This document shows, piece after piece, positions 1-6,916 of a stretch of DNA of 8,452 bases; the stretch's first letter is position 1; the number at the start of each line of letters is the position of its first letter. The translations under genes were made by a program, and so were the position numbers. A model generated the notes under the pieces. That model had not been told where the DNA came from and ran no database searches. It saw nothing but the letters and a program-made list of their open reading frames with translations. The DNA is from an uncultured Propionibacteriaceae bacterium. Lineage in GTDB: Bacteria > Actinomycetota > Actinomycetes > Propionibacteriales > Propionibacteriaceae. Where the stretch lies: NCBI GenBank assembly GCA_937859105.1, contig CALMAD010000137.1, forward strand, positions 1 through 8,452, read 5' to 3'.

Positions 1-266
1 GATCGGGCGAGACGTCGCTGGGTGAGCCGGTCGCGCACCGACGCTGCCGCCGGGTCACCTTCGGCCCCCGCTTGTTGCACATCAGTGCTGCAGGATCGTG
101 GTCCCGGCAACCGACACGCCACACTGATCCGCCACACGCGCCCTACCCGCGGCTCGAAGGCCCCCGTGGGCCGGCGTCCGGCCACCAGGCGAGCGCCGCC
201 GACCTCACCCGAACAGCGCTGACGATCCCCGACCGGGAGTGCCCCGGTTCGCTGCCGTCAGCTCGG
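1..266. other. Non-coding stretch with no supportable gene (contains repeat copy 1)
   Basis: I see no gene I can defend here. The plus-strand frame entering from the left edge in phase 2 stops at once (TGA at 23-25), so it could be the last codons of an unseen upstream gene. The other plus frames stay open only because the DNA is GC-rich, and they run straight through the 66-bp repeat at 72-137. On the minus strand a GTG at 58-56 opens a frame to the window edge, but with too few codons and no clear ribosome binding site. The stretch also holds the 3' flank of the phosphatase gene. Confidence 0.5.
72..137 (+). repeat. 66-bp intergenic palindromic repeat, copy 1
   Basis: This 66-bp unit matches 761-826 in the same orientation at about 60 of 66 positions by hand alignment, with no gaps. 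It starts with TTGTTGCACATCAGTG (72-87) and ends with CACTGATCCGCCACAC (122-137). These arms are roughly inverted copies of each other, with 12 of 16 pairs. In this copy two A-to-C differences in the right arm (133, 137) weaken the outer stem seen in copy 2. It lies downstream of the phosphatase gene and outside any supported coding region. No transposase is nearby, so it is better read as a dispersed non-autonomous or REP-like element than as an insertion sequence; this class is inferred. Confidence 0.8.
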
Positions 267-285
267 TCAACGACGCGCGAACCGG
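244..285 (-). terminator. Possible hairpin across the phosphatase stop codon
   Basis: CCGGTTCGC (244-252) and GCGAACCGG (277-285) form a perfect 9-bp inverted repeat with a 24-nt loop. The stop codon of the phosphatase gene (267-269) lies in the loop, and one arm is inside its last codons. There is no T-tract, and the loop is long for an intrinsic terminator. It may be a weak 3' end structure or chance in GC-rich DNA. Confidence 0.25.
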
Positions 286-689
286 CGCAGCCACGCCCGT
301 TGCCATGGCGTATCGATGGCGCGCGGGTGGTAGGCGTCCCTGACCCAGGCCACAGCGGCGTCCGAGTTCAGGCCATCGAGGATCGCCAGAGCCGCCAGCG
401 CCGTGCCAGTGCGGCCGAGCCCGTGCCCGCACCCGATCTCCACCCTCTCGGACGCCGCCCGCCGCCGGGCCTCCACGAGCGCGTCCCGGGCGTCGGTGGC
501 GTCCAGCGGGAGGGCGAAGTCTGGCCAACGCACCCACCGGTGCGGCCACGCGGTGGGCGATGGACGCCGGCCACGGAGGTAGAGCCCCCAATCCGGGGCG
601 ACGAGGACCGGCGTCCGCCTTGACCGACCCCGCACCAGCAGCCCCCCAGGCAGGACGACGACACCGGACATCCCCTCATCCCACGCCAT
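267..689 (-). CDS. Protein-tyrosine-phosphatase-like protein (Cys-based, CX5R)
   Basis: A 140-residue protein of the Cys-based tyrosine/dual-specificity phosphatase fold, expected to dephosphorylate phosphotyrosine or another phosphoester in the cytoplasm; its substrate is unknown. The active-site loop reads GCGHGLGRTGT: Cys87 and Arg93 form the CX5R signature followed by TG, as in family P-loops. A WPD motif at residues 55-57 offers Asp57 as general acid. The usual His before the catalytic Cys is Gly here. There is no signal peptide or membrane segment, and the length suits a minimal single-domain enzyme. I chose the ATG at 689 because AGGAGAGG lies just upstream; an in-frame ATG at 734 would add a low-complexity leader, and Met7 (671) is also possible. 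It stands alone between two copies of a 66-bp repeat. Family assignment is fairly secure; activity is inferred. Confidence 0.8.
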   Translation of the reverse strand: MAWDEGMSGVVVLPGGLLVRGRSRRTPVLVAPDWGLYLRGRRPSPTAWPHRWVRWPDFALPLDATDARDALVEARRRAASERVEIGCGHGLGRTGTALAALAILDGLNSDAAVAWVRDAYHPRAIDTPWQRAWLRRFARR

Positions 690-697
690 GACGCCCG

Positions 698-723
698 CCT
701 CTCCTTCGCCCCTCTCCTTCGCC
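698..723 (-). promoter_or_regulatory. Duplicated Shine-Dalgarno of the phosphatase gene
   Basis: A 13-bp unit, GGCGAAGGAGAGG on the minus strand, occurs twice in perfect tandem (698-710 and 711-723), with a decayed third piece just beyond. Each unit carries AGGAGAGG. The proximal copy ends 8 nt from the ATG at 689 and is well placed to serve it. The distal copy has no matching start and is probably a by-product of the duplication. Confidence 0.6.
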
Positions 724-760
724 CCTCGCCCCAAGGCGGATACCCCCCGGCCCGGCAGCC

Positions 761-826
761 TTGTTGCACATCAGTGCTGCAGAATCGTGGTCCGGGCAAC
801 CGACGCGCCGCACTGATCCGCAACAA
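761..826 (+). repeat. 66-bp intergenic palindromic repeat, copy 2
   Basis: This is the better-preserved copy of the element at 72-137. The outer arms TTGTTGCACATCAGTG (761-776) and CACTGATCCGCAACAA (811-826) pair at 14 of 16 positions around a 34-nt centre. Within the centre, CGTGGT and ACCGACG can form a second, smaller stem with one bulged G around a CCGGGCA loop. The element can therefore fold as nested hairpins in DNA or RNA. It lies 71 bp upstream of the phosphatase start. A role in transcription, as a small structured RNA, or simply as a dispersed repeat cannot be told apart from two copies. Confidence 0.85.
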
Positions 827-839
827 ACGAGGCGGGGCG

Positions 840-955
840 GGCGAGGGAGCAGGCCAGACGAGGGAGCCGGCCGGGTGAAGGGCTCCAGGGGTCCGCCGAG
901 GGCGCAGGTCGGGTGAGAGGGGCCCGGGCGAGGCGGGCCCGGGCGAGGGGCGTCC
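840..955 (+). repeat. Degenerate 15-17-bp G-rich tandem repeat
   Basis: About seven imperfect units built on GGGCGAGGGGGCCC follow each other. The last three keep a clean 15-bp period (911-925, 926-940, 941-955), and GGGCCCGGGCGAGG is repeated exactly at 920-933 and 935-948. Earlier units (840-856, 857-872, 873-887, 895-910) are 15-17 bp and more diverged. The block sits between the end of the yggS-type gene and repeat copy 2 and codes for nothing I can support. The self-complementary GGGCCC cores could stall polymerase or act as a crude terminator for the minus-strand yggS-type gene; that is inference. Confidence 0.6.
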
Positions 956-961
956 ACCCGC

Positions 962-1672
962 TCAGCGCTTCGGCAACGGAGGACGTGCGCCGAAGATGGC
1001 CGTCCCGATGCGGACGCACGTCGCGCCTCGCGCGATCGCCAGCTCGAAATCGCCGGACATGCCCATCGACAACTCCGGATAGTCCCCGCCGAGCTCGTCG
1101 CGAAGCCGCTGCCGGAGCCCGGCCAGGTCGTCGAAGCAGGCGCCCACCCGGTCGGCGTCGGAGGTGTTGGTCGCGATCGTCATGAGCCCGCGGACGTCCA
1201 GCCGCTCGAAACTGCGCAGCTCGCGCGCGAACGCGACGACGTGCGCGGGCGAAACGCCGAACTTGGACTCCTCCCCCGACGTGTTCACCTCCAGGAGCAC
1301 CTCCAGGGTGCGGTCGGCGGCGTCCAGACGCTTGTCGAGTTCGGCCGCCACCTTCGCGGAATCGAGGGCCTGAAACTCGTCCGCGAACCTCACGAGCTGT
1401 TTCGCCTTGGTGGTCTGCAGGGGCCCGATCACGGCCCACGTCACCCCGACGCCCCCCGCTTCGGCGACCTCGGACGCCTTCGCCTCCGCCTCCTGCACGC
1501 GGTTCTCGCCGAACCGCGTGTACCCGGCGGCCTGGGCGGCGAGCACGTCGGACGCCGGCCGCGTCTTGCTGACCGGCAGCAGCCGGACCTCGTCGCGGCC
1601 GCGTCCGGCACGCTCGCACGCCGCGCCGATGCGAGCGTCGATGGCGGCCAGATTCGCGGCGATGTCGGTCAT
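962..1672 (-). CDS. yggS: YggS/PLPBP family pyridoxal phosphate homeostasis protein
   Basis: A 236-residue single-domain TIM-barrel protein that binds pyridoxal 5'-phosphate and buffers or delivers the cofactor; members of this family show no catalytic activity. Lys36 in the LLPVSKT motif aligns with the PLP-binding lysine. FGENRVQEA, VLLEVNTSGEESKFG, LSMGMSGDFELAI and the closing VRIGTAIFG are family hallmarks in the right order, and the length is normal. The stretch usually written WHFIGHLQ-NK reads WAVIGPLQTTKAK, so the His residues of that motif are absent. The ATG at 1672 gives the usual family N-terminus; the frame stays open upstream only into the opposite gene and is ignored. No strong ribosome binding site is visible. 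In many actinobacteria this gene sits near ftsZ and sepF; here it is alone, divergent from a transporter gene 48 bp away. Confidence 0.93.
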   Translation of the reverse strand: MTDIAANLAAIDARIGAACERAGRGRDEVRLLPVSKTRPASDVLAAQAAGYTRFGENRVQEAEAKASEVAEAGGVGVTWAVIGPLQTTKAKQLVRFADEFQALDSAKVAAELDKRLDAADRTLEVLLEVNTSGEESKFGVSPAHVVAFARELRSFERLDVRGLMTIATNTSDADRVGACFDDLAGLRQRLRDELGGDYPELSMGMSGDFELAIARGATCVRIGTAIFGARPPLPKR

Positions 1673-1708
1673 AGTCCGAGTCAACCACAGGGCAAAACGG
1701 CCGCGTGC

Positions 1709-1714
1709 TACGTT
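1709..1714 (+). promoter_or_regulatory. Candidate -10 element of a leaderless transporter gene
   Basis: TACGTT fits the actinobacterial TANNNT -10 pattern and ends 6 nt before the GTG at 1721. Transcription would start at or next to the start codon, giving a leaderless mRNA, which is common in actinobacteria. There is no Shine-Dalgarno in front of the GTG, in agreement. No convincing -35 box is seen at 16-18 nt. Confidence 0.5.
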
Positions 1715-1720
1715 CGCGCC

Positions 1721-2347
1721 GTGACCGGCGACGACCCCGACCTGACCCGACGTCTCAAGCGCACCGTGCTGGTCGTGGCGGCGCTGAACCTCGCCTACTT
1801 CTTCGTCGAGATCGCGGTCGCGCTGGCGATCGGCTCGGTGTCGCTGTTCGCCGACTCGGTGGACTTCCTGGAGGACACGGCCGTCAACCTGCTCATCTTC
1901 CTCGCCCTCGGGCTGCCACTGGCGAAGCGGGCGCTGGCCGGCAAGGCGATGGCCCTGGTCATCTGCGTGCCGGCGATCGCGGCGATCGTCCAGGCGGTGG
2001 CCAAGTTCGGCGATCCCGAGCCGCCGGACGTCCTCTCGCTCATCGTCACCGCCGGCGGCGCGATCGTCGTCAACGCCGTGTGCGCCTGGCTGCTGGCGGG
2101 GTTCCGGCACGAGGGCGGCTCGCTCACGAAGGCGGCGTTCCTGGCCGCCCGCAACGACGTCTACGCCAACGCCGCGATCATCGCGATGGGCGTCGTGACG
2201 CACCTGACGCTGTCCGGGTGGCCCGACATCGTGCTGGGGCTGTTCATCGTCGCGCTGAACCTCACCGCGGCCAAAGAGGTCTGGGAGACCGCCACCGAAG
2301 AGCGCCTCGCCGCCAAAGCGCTCGCCGGCGACTTCGACGACGACTGA
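1721..2347 (+). CDS. Short CDF-like cation transporter
   Basis: A 208-residue membrane protein related to cation diffusion facilitators, which export divalent metals such as Zn, Fe, Mn or Co by proton antiport. Roughly six hydrophobic helices are visible (about residues 15-35, 36-66, 75-95, 104-127, 147-164 and 167-185). The GSVSLFADSVDFLED segment matches the TM2 metal-site signature with Asp48 and Asp52 as a DXXXD pair. The matching HXXXD of TM5 is not present: the segment reads FLAARNDVYAN, leaving only Asp146. The protein ends soon after the last helix, so the cytoplasmic metal-sensing C-terminal domain (about 80 residues in standard ~300-residue members) is absent. The GTG at 1721 is chosen from the -10-like TACGTT just upstream and because the hydrophobic core starts soon after. 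Fold is likely; metal transport is less certain given the incomplete site. Confidence 0.78.
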   Translation: MTGDDPDLTRRLKRTVLVVAALNLAYFFVEIAVALAIGSVSLFADSVDFLEDTAVNLLIFLALGLPLAKRALAGKAMALVICVPAIAAIVQAVAKFGDPEPPDVLSLIVTAGGAIVVNAVCAWLLAGFRHEGGSLTKAAFLAARNDVYANAAIIAMGVVTHLTLSGWPDIVLGLFIVALNLTAAKEVWETATEERLAAKALAGDFDDD

Positions 2348-2363
2348 CGCCCCCCTAGACTTC

Positions 2364-2380
2364 AGGGTCGGCCGGACCCT
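2364..2380. terminator. Hairpin between convergent genes
   Basis: AGGGTC (2364-2369) and GACCCT (2375-2380) form a perfect 6-bp stem with a GGCCG loop in the 69-bp gap between the transporter gene (plus) and the last VWA gene (minus). The position suits a two-way terminator. There is no T-run on either side, so strength is doubtful. Confidence 0.4.
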
Positions 2381-2416
2381 CCATCACGCGGTGTCGACTC
2401 CGCCGCATCCAGCGAA

Positions 2417-3394
2417 TTACGGCCAGCGCGCCGCCAGCGAGATCACCGCGAGGGACGCCAGCAGCGCGAACGCGAGCGCGTACCCGGCGTACTGCTCGGT
2501 CACCTCGCGCTCGACCTGCTGGTAGCCCACCGACCGGGCGATGCCTTGGTAGACCTGCCGCAGTTCGGCGTCCGAACCGGCGCTGAACGCCTCGCCGCCC
2601 GACTCCCTCGCGACGGTCGCCAACTCGCGCTTGTCGACCGGGACGCGCTCGCGGCGTCCTCCGCTGACGACGTACCCGTCGGCCGTGCCGTAGGCGATCG
2701 TGTAGACCGGCGCGTTGACCTTCTTCGCGTCCTGCGCGGCCTGGGCCGAGGAGCGACCGATGTTCGTATACCCGTCGCTCAGCAGCACGATCGCCCCGGG
2801 CGTCGGCTCGTTCGGACGCCGCGGGTCCGGCGGCACGAGCGACAACGCGTCCAGGGAGCTGTAGATCCCCTCGCCGATCGCGGTCGACGGAGCCAACTGC
2901 AGGTTCTCGATCGCCCGCTTCACCATGCCGCGGTCGGTCGTCGGCGGCACCACGATCGCCGACGTCCCCGCGAATGACACGAGCGACACGTTGAACCCCG
3001 CCGGCAGCATGTCGACGAAGCCGGACGCCGCGCTCTTCGCCGCGTCCAGCCGGTTGGGCGCCACGTCGGTCGCCTCCATGGACCGCGACACGTCGATGGT
3101 CACCACGATGGTCGCCCGCTCCCGCGGCACGTTCACCATCCCGGACGGCTGCGCGAACGCGAGCGTCAGGGACGCCAGCGACAGGATCGCCGCGCCCACG
3201 GCGATGTGCCGCTTCCAGGCCGCCTGCTTCGGCAGGACGCGCTGCAGGTTGTCGATGCCGAACCGGCTGCTCCGGGTGCGCTGGCGACGCAGCAGCACCA
3301 GGTACGCGACCACCAACAGCGGGATCACCGCCAGGAACCACAGCCGCTCGGGCCGCATGAACGCCAGCAGCGTAATCATCGTGTGCACGGCCAT
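2417..3394 (-). CDS. VWA-domain membrane protein, second of a tandem pair (BatA/BatB-like)
   Basis: A 325-residue membrane protein. The N-terminus carries MRPERLWFLAVIPLL, typical of aerotolerance-type BatA proteins, with helices at about 17-36 and 64-81. A VWA domain covers about 94-285. The final helix (about 303-322) ends in AARWP. The metal-ion-dependent adhesion site is complete: Asp101, Ser103 and Ser105 in DVSRS, a Thr in PPTTDR (152-153) and Asp207 in LLSDG. The VWA domain is expected on one face of the membrane, binding a protein partner through the metal; the partner is not identifiable here. The start ATG (3394) shares its A with the stop of the preceding gene (TGATG) and has GAGGTG 6 nt upstream; Met6 and Met13 are less likely starts. 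It is the last gene of the moxR operon and a clear paralogue of its neighbour. Confidence 0.9.
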   Translation of the reverse strand: MAVHTMITLLAFMRPERLWFLAVIPLLVVAYLVLLRRQRTRSSRFGIDNLQRVLPKQAAWKRHIAVGAAILSLASLTLAFAQPSGMVNVPRERATIVVTIDVSRSMEATDVAPNRLDAAKSAASGFVDMLPAGFNVSLVSFAGTSAIVVPPTTDRGMVKRAIENLQLAPSTAIGEGIYSSLDALSLVPPDPRRPNEPTPGAIVLLSDGYTNIGRSSAQAAQDAKKVNAPVYTIAYGTADGYVVSGGRRERVPVDKRELATVARESGGEAFSAGSDAELRQVYQGIARSVGYQQVEREVTEQYAGYALAFALLASLAVISLAARWP

Positions 3395-4356
3395 CAGGGC
3401 CACCTCGCTCCCAGGGAGACGGCGGCGAGCGCCGCCACGACCGCGAACGCGAGGCCGTACCCGGCCCAGGTCGCGGTGACCTCCTTCTTGACCTCCTCGT
3501 AGCCGACCTCCGAGGAGATGTTGCGGTAGACGCTGTCGAGCTGGCCGGCGTTCTCGGCGGTCCACGTCCGCCCGCTGGTCGCCTGCGAGATCGCCCGCAA
3601 CTGCGCCTGGTCCGGGGGGACGCGCTCGCGGCGTCCGTCGACGTCGACCGACCCGTTCTCCGTGCCGTACGCGATCGTGTAGATCGGCACCTTCGCCTTG
3701 GCCGCCTGCGCGGTGGCCTGCGCGGGGGCGCGTCCGGTCTGGTTCTGCCCGTCGGACAGCATGACGATCGCGCCGGGAGCGAGCGAGCCGTCGTCGCCGC
3801 GCGGGGCCATGCGGATAGCGTCCAGCGCGGTGTAGATCGCGTCGCCCATCGCCGTGGAATCCTGCGGCTGCAGCGCCTCGATCGCGCGGGTCGTCATGGC
3901 CCGGTCGGTCGTGGGCGGCAGCCGGACGGCGGGGTTGCCCGACATGCTGACGACCGCCACGTTGTACTGCGGGGGCAACCCGTTGACGAATTCCGTGGAG
4001 AGCTGCTTCGCGGCGTCCAGCCTGCTCGGCTTGACGTCGGTGGCCTCCATCGAGCGCGACACGTCGATCACCATGACGATCGTCGCGCGCTCGCGCGGCA
4101 CCTTCTCGACGCCGTTCGGGCGCGCCCACGCCGCCACGAGCGTGATGAGGCTCAGCAGCGACATCGCGACCGCGAGGTGCCGGCGCCACTGCGACTGCCG
4201 CGGGATCACCGCGTTCAGCACCGACGTGTTCGTGAAGCGCATGCCGGTCCGGTTCTTCCGGCGGGTCGCCCAGGTGTACAGCAGCACCAGCAGTGGGATC
4301 AGCGCCCACCACCACAGGCGTTCGGGGTTGAGGAAGTTCTCGGAGAAGAACGTCAC
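3394..4356 (-). CDS. VWA-domain membrane protein, first of a tandem pair (BatA-like)
   Basis: A 320-residue protein with the same plan as the next gene: FLNPERLWWWALIPLLVLLY at the N-terminus (helix about 13-30), a second helix at about 60-77, a VWA domain at about 91-283 and a closing helix at about 300-317 ending GARWP. The metal site is intact: Asp98, Ser100 and Ser102, a Thr in PPTTDR (149-150), and Asp202 in MLSDG. It shares VPRERATIV, DVSRSMEATDV and RLDAAK with its neighbour, which supports tandem duplication. In mycobacteria the corresponding moxR1 locus has a single such gene (Rv1481). The GTG start at 4356 overlaps the DUF58 stop as GTGA and has AGGGGGT 6 nt upstream, so translation is probably coupled. 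It likely acts with MoxR and the DUF58 protein at the membrane; its exact client is unknown. Confidence 0.92.
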   Translation of the reverse strand: MTFFSENFLNPERLWWWALIPLLVLLYTWATRRKNRTGMRFTNTSVLNAVIPRQSQWRRHLAVAMSLLSLITLVAAWARPNGVEKVPRERATIVMVIDVSRSMEATDVKPSRLDAAKQLSTEFVNGLPPQYNVAVVSMSGNPAVRLPPTTDRAMTTRAIEALQPQDSTAMGDAIYTALDAIRMAPRGDDGSLAPGAIVMLSDGQNQTGRAPAQATAQAAKAKVPIYTIAYGTENGSVDVDGRRERVPPDQAQLRAISQATSGRTWTAENAGQLDSVYRNISSEVGYEEVKKEVTATWAGYGLAFAVVAALAAVSLGARWP

Positions 4357-5408
4357 TTCGTGACCCCCTGCGGCGGCTGATGCAGCATCGCCGCCGTGCG
4401 CCGGTAGTTCAGGACGAACCGGGCGATGTCGTACACCCAGTCGCGGTCGGTGCGCAGCAGGATGTGCCCGGCGCCCGCGCGTCGGATCGCCACCCGGATG
4501 CGCTCACGCTGGGCCGCGGACGCCGCGTCGAACCGGGCGCGCGCGGCCGGGTCGGCCGTGTTCACGTAGCGCTGGAAGTCGGTCTCGGGGTCGCGGATCA
4601 GGATGTCGCCGACGTCGGGGAACTCCACCTCGCGCCGGTCGAGCACCTCGACGCAGATCACCTGGTTGCGGACGGCCAGCCGCCGCAGCGCCCGCTCCCA
4701 CGGCGGTTCGGTGTTCGGGTCGAGCTCGGTGTCTCCCGGCGACAGGAAGTCGGAGACGATCACCCGCAGGCCGCGTCGCCGCTGCATGCGGCCCAGGGCC
4801 TCGATGCCGGCCGTCAGGTCGAAGTCGCCCACGGCCCGGTCGTGGACGATCGGCTCGGTCAGCATCCGGCGCAGCAGCGCGTAGAGGGCCATGCGGCCGG
4901 ATCGGGCGGGGATGCGGATCAGCTTCTCGGGGCGCATGATGACGCCGCCGAACCGGTCCCCCATCCGCTGGCTCAGGAAACCGATCGTGGCGACCGCCGC
5001 GATGCCGAGGTCGCGCTTGGTGATGCCCTCGGTGCCCCAGTTCATCGACGGGGTCACATCGAGCATCGCCCAGACCTCGAGCTCGCGGTCGGCGATGGTG
5101 TCGCGCACGTGCGGGGTCTGGGTGCGGGCGGTGACCGCCCAGTCCATCTTGCGGACGTCGTCCTGCCCAGGCACGTACACCCGCGCGTCGTTCGTCTCGG
5201 AGCCCGGCCCGGGCAGCAGCCCGCGGTGGTCGCCGTGCAGGAACCCCTCCATGCGCCGGACGATCGTCAGCTCCAGCCGCCGCAGCGCCGCCTCCGGCGC
5301 GAGCTTGCTCAGCGGGACGGTCGCCGACGTGGGCTCGCGCATGACCGACGCGAGGGCGCCCATCGAGGCGTCCTCGGGCGGTGGGGCGAACGAGACCGGG
5401 TTCGTCAC
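4353..5408 (-). CDS. DUF58 family protein of the MoxR operon (VWA-like, soluble)
   Basis: A 351-residue protein of the DUF58 family, the usual partner encoded next to MoxR ATPases (like Rv1480 of mycobacteria). The DUF58 signature is visible at about residues 77-95 (VYVPGQDDVRKMDWAVTAR). It is followed by a VWA-like fold whose metal-site motif reads DVTPS (Asp117, Thr119, Ser121), a Thr variant of DXSXS, and VSDF at 218-221 as the later acidic strand. No transmembrane segment is present, unlike many DUF58 proteins with N-terminal helices, so it is likely cytosolic and may link MoxR to the membrane VWA proteins; that link is inferred. The GTG start (5408) has GGAGG 6 nt upstream and lies 16 bp after moxR; Met16 is an unlikely alternative. 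Its stop overlaps the next gene by 4 bp. Confidence 0.92.
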   Translation of the reverse strand: MTNPVSFAPPPEDASMGALASVMREPTSATVPLSKLAPEAALRRLELTIVRRMEGFLHGDHRGLLPGPGSETNDARVYVPGQDDVRKMDWAVTARTQTPHVRDTIADRELEVWAMLDVTPSMNWGTEGITKRDLGIAAVATIGFLSQRMGDRFGGVIMRPEKLIRIPARSGRMALYALLRRMLTEPIVHDRAVGDFDLTAGIEALGRMQRRRGLRVIVSDFLSPGDTELDPNTEPPWERALRRLAVRNQVICVEVLDRREVEFPDVGDILIRDPETDFQRYVNTADPAARARFDAASAAQRERIRVAIRRAGAGHILLRTDRDWVYDIARFVLNYRRTAAMLHQPPQGVTK

Positions 5409-5414
5409 TGGCTA

Positions 5415-5419
5415 CCTCC
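5415..5419 (-). promoter_or_regulatory. Ribosome binding site fixing the DUF58 GTG start
   Basis: GGAGG on the minus strand, within a G-rich run, stands 6 nt before the GTG at 5408, inside the 16-bp gap after moxR. It supports GTG over the ATG 15 codons further in. Confidence 0.75.
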
Positions 5420-5424
5420 CCCGA

Positions 5425-6756
<1,332 letters not shown>

Positions 6757-6762
6757 GCACAT

Positions 6763-6768
6763 CCTCCT
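6763..6768 (-). promoter_or_regulatory. Ribosome binding site fixing the moxR GTG start
   Basis: A perfect AGGAGG on the minus strand directly abuts ATG (6762-6760) but is 6 nt from the in-frame GTG at 6756. Spacing of 6 nt matches the other genes of this operon, so GTG is the better start and the ATG-TGC pair is probably untranslated. Confidence 0.75.
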
Positions 6769-6810
6769 GAACTGGGAACCGGTACACCTCGCGGGCGAGG
6801 GCTGTCGAAA

Positions 6811-6816
6811 ACCATA
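6811..6816 (-). promoter_or_regulatory. Candidate -10 element of the moxR operon
   Basis: TATGGT on the minus strand lies in the 160-bp divergent gap and would give a leader of about 48 nt before the moxR start. No good -35 box is seen at 16-19 nt (a TTCACA upstream is only 11 nt away), so this is tentative. Confidence 0.3.
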
Positions 6817-6853
6817 CCCGCTTGTCCTGTGAACCCCTCGGTGGCGCATCGTG

Positions 6854-6859
6854 CAGAAT
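6854..6859 (+). promoter_or_regulatory. Candidate -10 element of the plus-strand membrane protein gene
   Basis: CAGAAT, preceded by GTG, resembles a loose actinobacterial -10 box and would start a leader of about 50 nt before the ATG at 6917. Upstream hexamers such as GTGAAC (6829-6834) are 19 nt away and poor. Weak evidence only. Confidence 0.25.
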
Positions 6860-6916
6860 GGGGCGAGTCCGGCACGCGCCGCGCGCCGCGACGAGCCCCC
6901 GGATGAGAAGGTCCCC

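Noticed and set aside
22..222. Short plus-strand frame across repeat copy 1
   Set aside because: It reads through the non-coding repeat, with no ribosome binding site or family resemblance.
72..623. Long plus-strand reading frame, 183 codons
   Set aside because: It begins inside the 66-bp repeat and runs antisense to the phosphatase gene, whose motifs are clear. Composition is Pro/Arg-rich as expected of a shadow frame.
72..826. CRISPR array or insertion sequence
   Set aside because: There are only two repeat copies 623 bp apart with a gene between, no regular spacers, and no transposase or cas gene.
1241..1720. Upstream extension of the transporter frame
   Set aside because: It is antisense to the yggS-type gene. 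The membrane protein starts at GTG 1721.
1673..2203. Upstream extension of the yggS-type frame
   Set aside because: It is antisense to the CDF-like gene. The family N-terminus is at 1672.
3395..4315. Upstream extension of the second VWA frame
   Set aside because: It covers the first VWA gene in another frame and is Arg/Ala-rich noise; the TGATG junction fixes the true start.
6760..6762. ATG as moxR start
   Set aside because: It leaves no gap to AGGAGG. The GTG two codons on has proper 6-nt spacing.
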